Shown: in pieces, positions 7,101 through 14,502 of the stretch | Layout of the letters: each line of letters starts with the position of its first letter | Numbering within the stretch: position 1 is the stretch's first letter | Origin: Methylomusa anaerophila | Lineage (GTDB): Bacteria > Bacillota > Negativicutes > Sporomusales > Sporomusaceae | Reading direction: 5' to 3' | Assembly (NCBI RefSeq): GCF_003966895.1 | Contig: NZ_AP018449.1 | Location: forward strand, 1,123,424-1,187,423 | Length of the DNA stretch: 64,000 nucleotides | Notes under the pieces: generated by a model | The model's database searches: none | Seen by the model: the letters and a program-made list of their open reading frames with translations, nothing else | What the model was told of the DNA's origin: nothing | Program-made: the position numbers and the translations under genes

Positions 7101-8681
7101 ATGTTTATTCCAAAGAAGCAAAAAGTATTTTCAGCCTTTATTCTATCCCTAATCATCTCTTTTGTCTTAGCCTTTAACGGCATTGCTTTCGCAGCCGTTA
7201 ACGGCGACACAATCGCCCTTACTGTCCTTACGGTCAACGACTTCCATGGCGCTATCGCCGACAAGGGCACAGGCAAGGATCCCGGCGCCGCCAAACTGGC
7301 CGCCTTCCTAAAACAAGAAAAAGCAAAAGATCCGACAGGTACTCTTCTCCTGTCGGCAGGCGACATGTTCCAGGGATCGGCTGATTCCAATCTTGTCTAC
7401 GGAAAATCGATAGTCGAAGTCATGAACTCGGTCGGTTTCGATGCCATGTCCCTTGGCAATCACGAATTCGACTGGGGTATCGACACCTTGATGAAAATGA
7501 AAGCCCAGGCCAATTTCCCCTGGGGCGCAGCCAACATTAAGAGCAGTAACGGCCAATTGCCGGCTTTCGCCCGTCCGTCGGTGCTGACTCCTGTTCCCTA
7601 CATTTTTGTTACCCGGGAAAACCTCAAAATCGGGATTATTCCGCTGGCAACGCCGGAAACAGCCTTTAAAGCCAATCCAAAAATCGTTGGCCAGTATAGA
7701 TTCGAGGAGCCATCGGCAACCGTGAAAGATCTGGCCCAAAAGCTTAGGTCCAAAGGCGCGCAAGTAATCATCGTTTTGTCTCACCTGGGTGCAGATCAAA
7801 ACTCGACTACCCAACAAATTACCGGTGAAGCTGCCGACCTGGCCAACAAATTGCCTGTCGGCACTGTTGACGCCATTGTTACCGGTCATACTCATACGGC
7901 TGTAGCCGGGACGGTAAACAATATTCCCATGGTCCAGGCCTTAAACAACGGCCAGCGTGTGGGCAAGATCCTGCTTAATTATTCAAAGGCGCAAGGAAAG
8001 GTAATTAGCTCAACCCCTACCCTCATGAACTTGACGACCATGACCTTAACCGGTGATAGGACTGCCCAGGCTATCGTCGACAAATACGCCGCGCAAATCG
8101 CTCCTATCAAGAACACTGTCCTCGGCTCAACAAAATATGACCTAACCCATGATAGATATGGCAGCAATGTATCCCTCCTTGGAGAATGGGCCACCGATGT
8201 TATGCGCGCCGCTGTTGGCGCTGACTTTGCTTTCCAAAACGGCGGCGGCCTGCGCACTACCATCTACGCCGGCAACGTCACCGTCGGCAACATGTATGAA
8301 GTCATGCCCTTCGACAATACCTTAAATACCATGGACATGACCGGCGCCCAAATCATCCAGGTGCTGGATTACGGCATCAAGAACACAACCATCGGCATGC
8401 TGCAGTTCTCCGGGGCCAATGTTGTATACGACGGCTCCCGCCCCGCCGGCTCAAGAATCGTATCGGTTACTATGCCTGACGGCAGCCAAATCAACACCGC
8501 CAAAAAATATAAAGTTGTAACCAACGATTTCATGGCCACCGGCGGCGACGGCTATACCACGTTTAAACAGGCATCGAACATTGTTGAAACCGGTGTTCCC
8601 GTGCGGGATACGCTGTCGGATGCCGTAAAAAAAGCAGGCCAAATCGCTTTCACCGGCGACAATCGCTTGACAATCAAATAA
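7101..8681 (+). CDS. Secreted 5'-nucleotidase / metallophosphatase (UshA-like)
   Basis: This exported enzyme should cleave phosphate from nucleotides or related esters outside the cytoplasm. The start at 7101 follows an AGGAGG site; a longer frame to 7047 lacks one. The first 31 residues form a signal peptide ending near GIAFA. The metallophosphatase domain shows VNDFHG, SAGDMFQGS, GNHEFDWG, SHLGAD and GHTHTA, the metal ligands of the family. The C-terminal 5'-nucleotidase domain shows NGGGLR, the MPFDNTL segment and TNDFMATGGDGY. At 526 residues it is full length. It has no cell-wall anchor, consistent with a periplasm. A beta-barrel gene follows 30 bases later and probably shares its transcript, so the pair may release and take up nucleosides or phosphate. 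Confidence 0.9.
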   Translation: MFIPKKQKVFSAFILSLIISFVLAFNGIAFAAVNGDTIALTVLTVNDFHGAIADKGTGKDPGAAKLAAFLKQEKAKDPTGTLLLSAGDMFQGSADSNLVYGKSIVEVMNSVGFDAMSLGNHEFDWGIDTLMKMKAQANFPWGAANIKSSNGQLPAFARPSVLTPVPYIFVTRENLKIGIIPLATPETAFKANPKIVGQYRFEEPSATVKDLAQKLRSKGAQVIIVLSHLGADQNSTTQQITGEAADLANKLPVGTVDAIVTGHTHTAVAGTVNNIPMVQALNNGQRVGKILLNYSKAQGKVISSTPTLMNLTTMTLTGDRTAQAIVDKYAAQIAPIKNTVLGSTKYDLTHDRYGSNVSLLGEWATDVMRAAVGADFAFQNGGGLRTTIYAGNVTVGNMYEVMPFDNTLNTMDMTGAQIIQVLDYGIKNTTIGMLQFSGANVVYDGSRPAGSRIVSVTMPDGSQINTAKKYKVVTNDFMATGGDGYTTFKQASNIVETGVPVRDTLSDAVKKAGQIAFTGDNRLTIK

Positions 8682-8711
8682 AGCTATTAAACTGTCACTA
8701 GGAGGATAAAC

Positions 8712-9446
8712 GTGAACAAAAAAGTAATTCTAGCCCTGGGCATGATGTGCTCCGCCACAATAGCGCTCAACGTTGGTTATGCGGCGCCGATGACCGATTA
8801 TTCCCAGGGAAAGGTATCCATTGACCTTACCATCGCCAATTCTAATGATGTCAAGGTAAACACTTCAACAGACGGCTTTGGCTCATTCGACACCAGCTAT
8901 GACGGCAAAAACTCCGTCCTTGATCTCGGTCTGACAATCGGACTGGGAAAGTTCGGCATCCAATACCGGGACTTCGCGCCGAAAACTAAGACTACTTATA
9001 TTGACGAGTATCTTTCCAATGCCAATTATGAAGCTAAATTTAAGGAATTTAACGTGCTCTACAAACTTAACAATTACAGCGCCGCTTTCATTGGCTATCA
9101 TCAAGCTAAAGGAAGTGTTCAACTCGATTATGGCGATCCGGTCATCAGCAACCCTACTTTTTCATCTGATACAAAAAATACCATGCAAATCGGTTTAATA
9201 GGAAAAACACCCCTGGCCAAAGATCTTGACCTATTCGGCATTGTTGCTTTCGGTGGCGATCTGTCCAATTACGAGATCGGACTTGCCCAGAGAATTAGCA
9301 AAGACATGGATTTTAATATCGGCTATCGGGAAAAACATGCCGACAACCTCAATTTTTATGATTCTGTGAGTGATAGTACCTTCCGCCATGATGTCAAAGT
9401 AAGCGGTTGGAATTATGGTCTAACCTTCCGCTTCGATACAAAATAA
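8712..9446 (+). CDS. Outer-membrane beta-barrel protein, unknown function
   Basis: The start is a GTG preceded by AGGAGG. Residues 1-24 are a signal peptide ending in GYAA. The remaining 220 residues alternate polar and aromatic positions in short strands (FGIQYRDF, AAFIGYHQ, WNYGLTFRF) and end in a terminal aromatic strand, the usual signal of an outer-membrane barrel; eight to ten strands would fit the length. There is no porin-family motif I can name. It is transcribed with the upstream 5'-nucleotidase gene and followed by a strong terminator. A nucleoside or phosphate channel is a reasonable guess from context only. Confidence 0.7.
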   Translation: MNKKVILALGMMCSATIALNVGYAAPMTDYSQGKVSIDLTIANSNDVKVNTSTDGFGSFDTSYDGKNSVLDLGLTIGLGKFGIQYRDFAPKTKTTYIDEYLSNANYEAKFKEFNVLYKLNNYSAAFIGYHQAKGSVQLDYGDPVISNPTFSSDTKNTMQIGLIGKTPLAKDLDLFGIVAFGGDLSNYEIGLAQRISKDMDFNIGYREKHADNLNFYDSVSDSTFRHDVKVSGWNYGLTFRFDTK

Positions 9447-9474
9447 ACTTTCGCCTGTGTTTGGGCTTAATGCC

Positions 9475-9512
9475 AAAGAGGCTGAGAGAAAAATTCTCTC
9501 AGCCTCTTTTTT
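9475..9512. terminator. Strong bidirectional terminator
   Basis: AAAGAGGCTGAGAG, a short loop, and CTCTCAGCCTCTTTTTT form a long perfect stem with T-runs on both strands. It ends the nucleotidase/barrel transcript and the convergent secreted-protein gene. Confidence 0.92.
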
Positions 9513-9533
9513 GTATTCCTTATTCCTCTTTCT

Positions 9534-10016
9534 CTAACGCTGCCACCAGGACAAGAAGAAGGAATCATTATTCTCATAGGCGTCATGATCGGCGCGGAAA
9601 TGGATAAACACACCATTCGCCATATAACCGACGCTTATCAATTGATCATCGCCGTCATAGAAGAAAACCGCATCGGTAACATAATGGCCATGGTGCCAGA
9701 ATCCTTCATTATTATGCCACTTGTAAGCACGGTATCCGGGAAATCTATTGTTCCACTCCCGATCCTGAATGCGCTCAAGCTGATAGCGCCCTCTCATAGA
9801 ATTGTACCTTTCATGCCATTTAAACGGTAATTTTTTATCCGCATCATAATCATTATGGTAGGTACGGTGCCACTTGCTGTTATTGTCATAATGTTGGTAC
9901 TGCCCGCGGCCTTTATCGTTATAATGTCCCCTGTTATGCTGATCGCGAGCGCTCACTGTCACGGACATCAGCAAAAGAACTGACAAGGTTACAACGAAAA
10001 GTAACAGTTTTTTCAT
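9534..10016 (-). CDS. Secreted His/Tyr/Trp-rich protein, unknown
   Basis: This 160-residue protein has a clear signal peptide (MKKLLLFVVTLSVLLLMSVT to VSA). The mature part is unusually rich in His, Tyr, Trp and Asn/Asp, with repeated YH, WH and HH pairs, and ends in SFFLSWWQR. I recognise no family. The histidines could bind metal, or the protein could be a small envelope protein. It is monocistronic and converges on the terminator at 9475-9512. Start and reading frame are well supported by the signal peptide and an upstream AGGG-type site. Confidence 0.7.
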   Translation of the reverse strand: MKKLLLFVVTLSVLLLMSVTVSARDQHNRGHYNDKGRGQYQHYDNNSKWHRTYHNDYDADKKLPFKWHERYNSMRGRYQLERIQDREWNNRFPGYRAYKWHNNEGFWHHGHYVTDAVFFYDGDDQLISVGYMANGVFIHFRADHDAYENNDSFFLSWWQR

Positions 10017-10615
10017 TTCATTAACCTCCCCCTAATTATTTACCCGCACAAGGAAAGACTAATATTTTCCAGCCTCATACTTACAGTTGTTTATTGCCGA
10101 TCCAAAAATAGTTTAAAATTGATAACCAAATATTTGAAATTCCCGGCGATCACCTTCCCCCTTGGACTAAATAATCACCAAATAAAATAATACTTGATTC
10201 ATTAGTATTAATTGGTGTAAATAATATAACTTGTTGTACCAAACTTTTCATTTAATCTCTCATTCTGGGTTTGCTTCTAGTATCTAGTATGAGGAAAGAT
10301 TGTTACAAAATTGTTACAGAATTATTACAAAATCGAGACCCTTTCAGGCAAACGGAAGCACCTTATCGTCAATAGTAGGCGTAGCTGGTGTTGATTCTTT
10401 TCATGATTTTTGATATCTCATCGCTGCCTTCATTGATCAAAATTTGTATTTCCCCTTTTCTGCTTTATTTTGTTCCCGGCGGCCGGCGGCGGTTTTGCGG
10501 CCGGAGTGTCCCATTGATCGCGAAAATGACACATCCGCGGCGTAAAGGGTTATGCTTCCTTTTGTCGAAATAAATAATAAGTTGTTCTGTAAATTTTCAG
10601 GAAAGAAGTTGTCCT
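10017..10615. other. Long intergenic region before the sensor kinase
   Basis: About 600 bases lie between two divergent genes. The left half is AT-rich and holds the 11-bp tandem repeats described separately. The right half (about 10470-10540) is suddenly GC-rich and might be decayed coding sequence, but I cannot identify a family. No RNA gene or clear promoter was recognised. Confidence 0.5.
10301..10333 (+). repeat. Three tandem 11-bp repeats (possible operator array)
   Basis: TGTTACAAAAT, TGTTACAGAAT and TATTACAAAAT follow one another without gaps. A period of 11 puts each copy on nearly the same DNA face, as expected of iterated binding sites for a regulator. The nearest genes are the secreted-protein gene to the left and the sensor kinase to the right. 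Confidence 0.55.
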
Positions 10616-12322
10616 ATGTCGGCTGTTACTACCTTTGCGCCTGTTGATAATATCATCCTGTATTTAGGCATCGCCGCTGTTTTCGAGGCTTTAGCCGTCT
10701 ACCTCCTCCAGTTCCGCAAGACACCGGGCGCCATGATGCTGGTATATTGCCAGCTCTGCAAAGGTATCTGGATTGCGGCCAAAGTTTTCTGCGGTATGAG
10801 TCCCGACTTGCCTACAAAATTGTTCTGGGCCAGATTTACCGAATGGATGCCGCTGCTGCTTATCTATTTCTGGTTTGAGTTTATCTGGGAAGTCAGCCGG
10901 CCGCAGGAAAAATTCGCCGCGGCGGTGCGGTATGCCATCCGGGGAATAACTGCCGGCCTGGTGCTGGTGATCGGCTTTGACAGTCCGCTTGGTTGGTATT
11001 ACGGACCTATAACCTTGGACGGTCAGTTGCTGACCATCGCGTTCGGACCGGCGGCCTGGGTGACTATGGTGTTTTGTTATGCCCTGAATCTGATCTCTCT
11101 TGGCCTATCGGTCCGCTGGATATACTCTACCCAAGGTCTCCGGCGTCAGCAGGCCGTTGTGCTTGCGGTGACGCCGCTATTCAATTTTATCGGCCACATT
11201 CTGAGCTATACCCTGAACCTGCAGGCGGTATCGCCGCAAATCGTCGGGCAGCTATTGTCGGCTTGTTACATAACCTGGGTCTTTTACCGCTGGCGGGTAT
11301 ACAGCATCCTGCCGCTGGCACAGGATGCCGTTACCCACGATATGATCGACGGCCTGGTGGTTGTGGATGAAAAAGGCTACATTGTCGACCTAAATCCGGC
11401 AGCGCAAGCCATCCTTACCGGCCTGCCGGCAGTTGTGGGCGAACCCTTTCAAAAAGTCGCCGCCGCCTGGCCGGCACTCTCTGGCATTGGTGACGGCGAC
11501 CGGCCGGAAACACGCGAGGCATCCCGCGAATATAACACTGAGCACTTTTTTTATCAGCTACGGTCCCTGCCGCTCACAACGCCGCAGGGCAATCCACTCG
11601 GCAAAACCATCCTCTTGAAAGACATCACCAGACAAAAACAAGACGAAAAGAAAATGCTGGAAGCGGAAAAGGCCCTGTCCATCCTCACCGAGCGGGAACG
11701 GCTGGGCCGGGAACTGCACGACGGTCATGGCCAGCTATGGAGTTATTTCCAGGTGCAGGTGGAAGCCGTCCGGTCGCAGCTGGAAAAAAATAACCCCGTT
11801 CAGGCTGGAATGCTCCTGGATAAACTAGCCAATAACATGCAGGGCATGCATGTCGATATCAGGGAATCCATCACCGGCCTGCAGCTTGCAGGTACTGCCG
11901 AACAAGGCATCTGGCAGTCACTGGAGGAATACCTGCAGTGGTTTAAACAAAACTATGAAATTGCCGCCACCCTCACCATCAGCCAGGAGTTTATCCCCGG
12001 GCTGCTGCCGCCGACCACCGAAGTGCAGCTCTTGCGCATTATTCAGGAAGCACTGACCAATATCCGCAAACACGCCAACGCCCGCCAGGTCAGCATCACG
12101 ATTACGGCGAGCGGCGGCCGGGTGGATATCGAGGTAGTAGATGACGGCAGCGGCTTTGACATGGCGGCGGCAATGGCGAAAAAGGGCCGCTTTGGCCTGA
12201 AAATCATGCAGGAGCGGGCCGATGAGATCGGCGCCACACTCCGCATCAAGACCAAACCGAAGGTCGGAACCTGGCTCAGCTTGCAAATCCCGGTGACAGA
12301 CGGAAAGGAAATGGTGGTATGA
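10616..12322 (+). CDS. NarL-type sensor histidine kinase with 7TM N-terminus and PAS
   Basis: This 568-residue membrane kinase should pair with the response regulator that follows. Residues of about 10-230 form seven hydrophobic segments of the histidine-kinase N-terminal 7TM type. A PAS domain follows at about 238-340 (DGLVVVDEKGYIVDLNPAA). The HisKA_3 dimerisation domain contains RELHDGHGQ, with the phospho-accepting histidine near residue 368, then the N-box QEALTNIRKHANA and glycine boxes of the ATPase domain (VVDDGSGFD, GRFGLKIMQERA). The stop overlaps the regulator's start as ATGA, so the two are translationally coupled. The 7TM/PAS arrangement suggests sensing at or inside the membrane; the ligand is not predictable. 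Confidence 0.92.
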   Translation: MSAVTTFAPVDNIILYLGIAAVFEALAVYLLQFRKTPGAMMLVYCQLCKGIWIAAKVFCGMSPDLPTKLFWARFTEWMPLLLIYFWFEFIWEVSRPQEKFAAAVRYAIRGITAGLVLVIGFDSPLGWYYGPITLDGQLLTIAFGPAAWVTMVFCYALNLISLGLSVRWIYSTQGLRRQQAVVLAVTPLFNFIGHILSYTLNLQAVSPQIVGQLLSACYITWVFYRWRVYSILPLAQDAVTHDMIDGLVVVDEKGYIVDLNPAAQAILTGLPAVVGEPFQKVAAAWPALSGIGDGDRPETREASREYNTEHFFYQLRSLPLTTPQGNPLGKTILLKDITRQKQDEKKMLEAEKALSILTERERLGRELHDGHGQLWSYFQVQVEAVRSQLEKNNPVQAGMLLDKLANNMQGMHVDIRESITGLQLAGTAEQGIWQSLEEYLQWFKQNYEIAATLTISQEFIPGLLPPTTEVQLLRIIQEALTNIRKHANARQVSITITASGGRVDIEVVDDGSGFDMAAAMAKKGRFGLKIMQERADEIGATLRIKTKPKVGTWLSLQIPVTDGKEMVV

Positions 12323-12981
12323 GAATACTGTTAGTGGACGATCACCCCTTGTTTATGGATGGACTAAAAGATCTCCTGACCGCCAATGATATCGAGGTGA
12401 CAGGCACGGCGACCAATATCCGGGACGCCGTCCTTAAGGCCAGGGCCACGCGGCCCGATGTCATTCTGATGGATGTACAGATGCCGGGCGGCGACGGAAT
12501 TGAGGCTGCCCGGCTCGTTAAAGCCGAATTCCCGGAAATCAGAATCGTCATGCTCACCGTGTCACAGAATGACAAGCATTTATTCGAGGCGATTAAAGCC
12601 GGTGCCTCAGGCTATCTGTTAAAAGGCCTGCCCAAAGAACAATTCCTGGCCCTGCTGACCGGCTTAAGTCAGGGCGAGTCTCCTCTTTCCCCCGGTCTGG
12701 CGGCCAAGGTACTCACGGAATTCGCCCGGCTGCACCAAGAACGGGATCTGGCGGATAGGGCCGCCGACAAGACCTCGTTATTGAGTTCCCAGCAAGTTGA
12801 AATCTTAAAGCTGGTGGCGCAGGGATTAACCTATAAGAAAATTGGCGGCATCGTCTATCTCAGCGAGGCTACCGTCAAATACCATATGGGAGAAATCATG
12901 AACCGTCTGCACCTGGAAAATCGCAGTCAGGTCATCGCCTTTGCCGCCGAACTGGGGCTGGCCGCCAAGAGAAAAAAATAA
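12319..12981 (+). CDS. NarL/FixJ-family response regulator
   Basis: This 220-residue regulator has a receiver domain ([13 protein letters not shown], phospho-acceptor Asp in [13 protein letters not shown], switch residues in MLTVS and the Lys of YLLKGLPK) and a LuxR-type helix-turn-helix near residues 155-210 ([29 protein letters not shown] is the recognisable region, here with the usual invariant Glu, Gly and Thr-Val-Lys). It is the cognate partner of the kinase, whose stop codon overlaps its ATG. A terminator hairpin follows. Targets are unknown; the small genes just downstream are candidates. Confidence 0.93.
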   Translation: MRILLVDDHPLFMDGLKDLLTANDIEVTGTATNIRDAVLKARATRPDVILMDVQMPGGDGIEAARLVKAEFPEIRIVMLTVSQNDKHLFEAIKAGASGYLLKGLPKEQFLALLTGLSQGESPLSPGLAAKVLTEFARLHQERDLADRAADKTSLLSSQQVEILKLVAQGLTYKKIGGIVYLSEATVKYHMGEIMNRLHLENRSQVIAFAAELGLAAKRKK

Positions 12982-13024
12982 CGCTACCGAACGCCAAATA
13001 ACATACAGGCTAAGAAAATTTACG

Positions 13025-13053
13025 AAAAAGTATAGAAAATCTATACTTTTTTT
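13025..13053 (+). terminator. Terminator after the kinase/regulator pair
   Basis: AAAAAGTATAG, loop AAAAT, CTATACTTTTT with a further T-run. It closes the two-component operon. Confidence 0.8.
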
Positions 13054-13157
13054 GTGCAAATTTATCCCTTCGTCTAATGTGTTCCCGGTAGGGTTCTGCT
13101 ATTTTAGTAAAAAGAAATATTGAAGAATGCCATTTTGATTTGAAAGTGGGTGAAACC

Positions 13158-13547
13158 TTGGAAACGGTGGAGGTCGTTTTTTGCGGCAACTCCGTCTATC
13201 TTTGCGGTTTGGCCGCCGGACTGCGACTAAACAAAAAGCTGCGCATCCGCCTGGTGGATAATACGTTAGATAAAGCCATGCCTGAACTAAAAATACTCCA
13301 TCCCCATGTGGTCATTGCGGAAAGTCCCGCTCCCAGAGAGGTAAACACCCTGCAAAACACCCATCCCGGCCTGCTTCTGATCGGCATTGACGCGGCAACT
13401 GATTCGCTCAGAATCTTTGCCGTTGAACAGCCAGTCTTCTCTGTGGAAAAGCTGGGACAAGTCATTTTCCAGTATACGAAAAGAAATGGCCATTTCGAAC
13501 CAAATTGCGAATTTGCCAATAAGAGAGGAGAAAATGATGAAAAATAA
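13158..13547 (+). CDS. Receiver-like (degenerate REC) protein, unknown
   Basis: This frame of about 130 codons probably starts at TTG 13158, behind AAGTGGGTGA; TTG 13140 is the other choice. The sequence runs beta-alpha-beta like a response-regulator receiver: VEVVFCGNSVYLCGLAAGL, then HPHVVIAESPAPREV where a receiver has its phospho-Asp loop, then LLLIGIDAATDSL. The acidic pocket and phospho-acceptor are missing, so if it is a receiver it cannot be phosphorylated. It lies just after a NarL-type pair. The coding assignment is likely; the fold is inference. Confidence 0.5.
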   Translation: METVEVVFCGNSVYLCGLAAGLRLNKKLRIRLVDNTLDKAMPELKILHPHVVIAESPAPREVNTLQNTHPGLLLIGIDAATDSLRIFAVEQPVFSVEKLGQVIFQYTKRNGHFEPNCEFANKRGENDEK

Positions 13548-13692
13548 AATTTCGCGCCATACAAAACGAATCGTCGCCAAGCTTACCCTGTTAGTCCTGG
13601 CGGCCGCTCCGGCGTACGCCGCCGTGCCGCCTGACAGCGGCGCGGCTCTCGGCAGCGTGAAGCCGCATCGTCAATCGAATATTATTGAATAA
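13534..13692 (+). CDS. Short exported stub, possibly truncated TpsB-type secretion protein
   Basis: A 52-codon frame starts at ATG 13534 behind GAGAGGAG and overlaps the end of the receiver-like gene. Residues 1-29 form a signal peptide ending PAYA. The mature part begins AVPPDSGAALGSVKP, which resembles the region just after the signal peptide in ShlB/FhaC-type two-partner secretion proteins, then stops after 52 residues. It may be the start of a lost transporter gene or a genuine small exported peptide. The following 276 bases are AT-rich and do not resume the frame. Confidence 0.45.
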   Translation: MMKNKISRHTKRIVAKLTLLVLAAAPAYAAVPPDSGAALGSVKPHRQSNIIE

Positions 13693-13720
13693 TTATTGGG
13701 TAAATAATTACATCTTAGTA

Positions 13721-13757
13721 AATTTTGAAGATTTTTAGGCAATTTTGAAGATTTTTG
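13721..13757 (+). repeat. Two 17-bp direct repeats, 20-bp period
   Basis: AATTTTGAAGATTTTT occurs at 13721 and again at 13741 inside a 276-base AT-rich gap before the acetyltransferase gene. Nothing else was recognised in the gap. It may be a regulator-binding region or simple sequence. Confidence 0.4.
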
Positions 13758-13968
13758 TAATTTTATGAAGGAAAAAATTACAATGAGAAGAAAATTTATT
13801 AAATGGATTTATATTTGGTAAATTTATCAAACTTTTTCCGGAAGGTAATGCCTGGTTCCATTCCAAATATAAAGCTTTTCCTACCGCCTAAATCTGGCCG
13901 GCGGGCGACCGTCTCCTGAAGGCTTGGCGCTCTTTCCAAATTTATTATGGAAGAAGGTTGGTGATGTG

Positions 13969-14448
13969 ATGCTGGAAATCAAACCGGTATTACCAGGTGA
14001 GGATGATATTTTTCTGTTTGAGGTTTATGCCAGTTCGCGTACCGAGGAAATGGCGGCATGGGGGTGGGATGAAAAGCAGCGACGGGAGTTTTTGCGGCAG
14101 CAGCATGCGGTGCAGCAGCTTTCTTACCGGCAGCGATACCCCGGACTGCAGTACCGGATTATTTTATCCGACGGCGCTAAAGCGGGACGGATGGCAATGG
14201 CGCAGAGCGATCAGGAACTGGTACTGGTGGATATCATACTGTTGCCGGAATTTCAGAATAAAGGTTTGGGGACGGCAGTGCTAACAGCTTTGCAGGCGCA
14301 GGCGGCAGCTAATCGCCTGCCGCTGCGGCTGAATGTGCTGAGCGCCAGCCGGGCAAGGCAACTGTATGAACGACTGGGGTTTCAGGCGGACGCCGCCGGC
14401 GAATTGTATACGGCAATGAAGTGGACGCCGCCGGCGAATTGTCAATGA
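13969..14448 (+). CDS. GNAT-family N-acetyltransferase
   Basis: This is a predicted acetyl-CoA-dependent acetyltransferase of about 159 residues. It has the GNAT core: strand LVLVDIILLPEFQNKGLGTAVL with the Q/RxxGxG/A-type acetyl-CoA loop (QNKGLG), and the late motif RARQLYERLGF. The start at ATG 13969 is preferred over the longer frame at 13924 by alignment with the fold; the ribosome site is weak. It sits just upstream of the inverse autotransporter and three tail-collar proteins. GNAT genes commonly accompany tail-collar (microcystin-dependent) protein genes, so it likely belongs to that set. Its substrate is unknown. Confidence 0.85.
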   Translation: MLEIKPVLPGEDDIFLFEVYASSRTEEMAAWGWDEKQRREFLRQQHAVQQLSYRQRYPGLQYRIILSDGAKAGRMAMAQSDQELVLVDIILLPEFQNKGLGTAVLTALQAQAAANRLPLRLNVLSASRARQLYERLGFQADAAGELYTAMKWTPPANCQ

Positions 14449-14502
14449 GGGCGGCCGAGATTGATCATTGCCAATACTCGAAATAAAGGAGGGAAATAGT
14501 GT

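Noticed and set aside
7308..7895. 195-codon antisense frame inside the nucleotidase gene
   Set aside because: It has no ribosome site, no family resemblance and lies fully opposite a well-supported gene.
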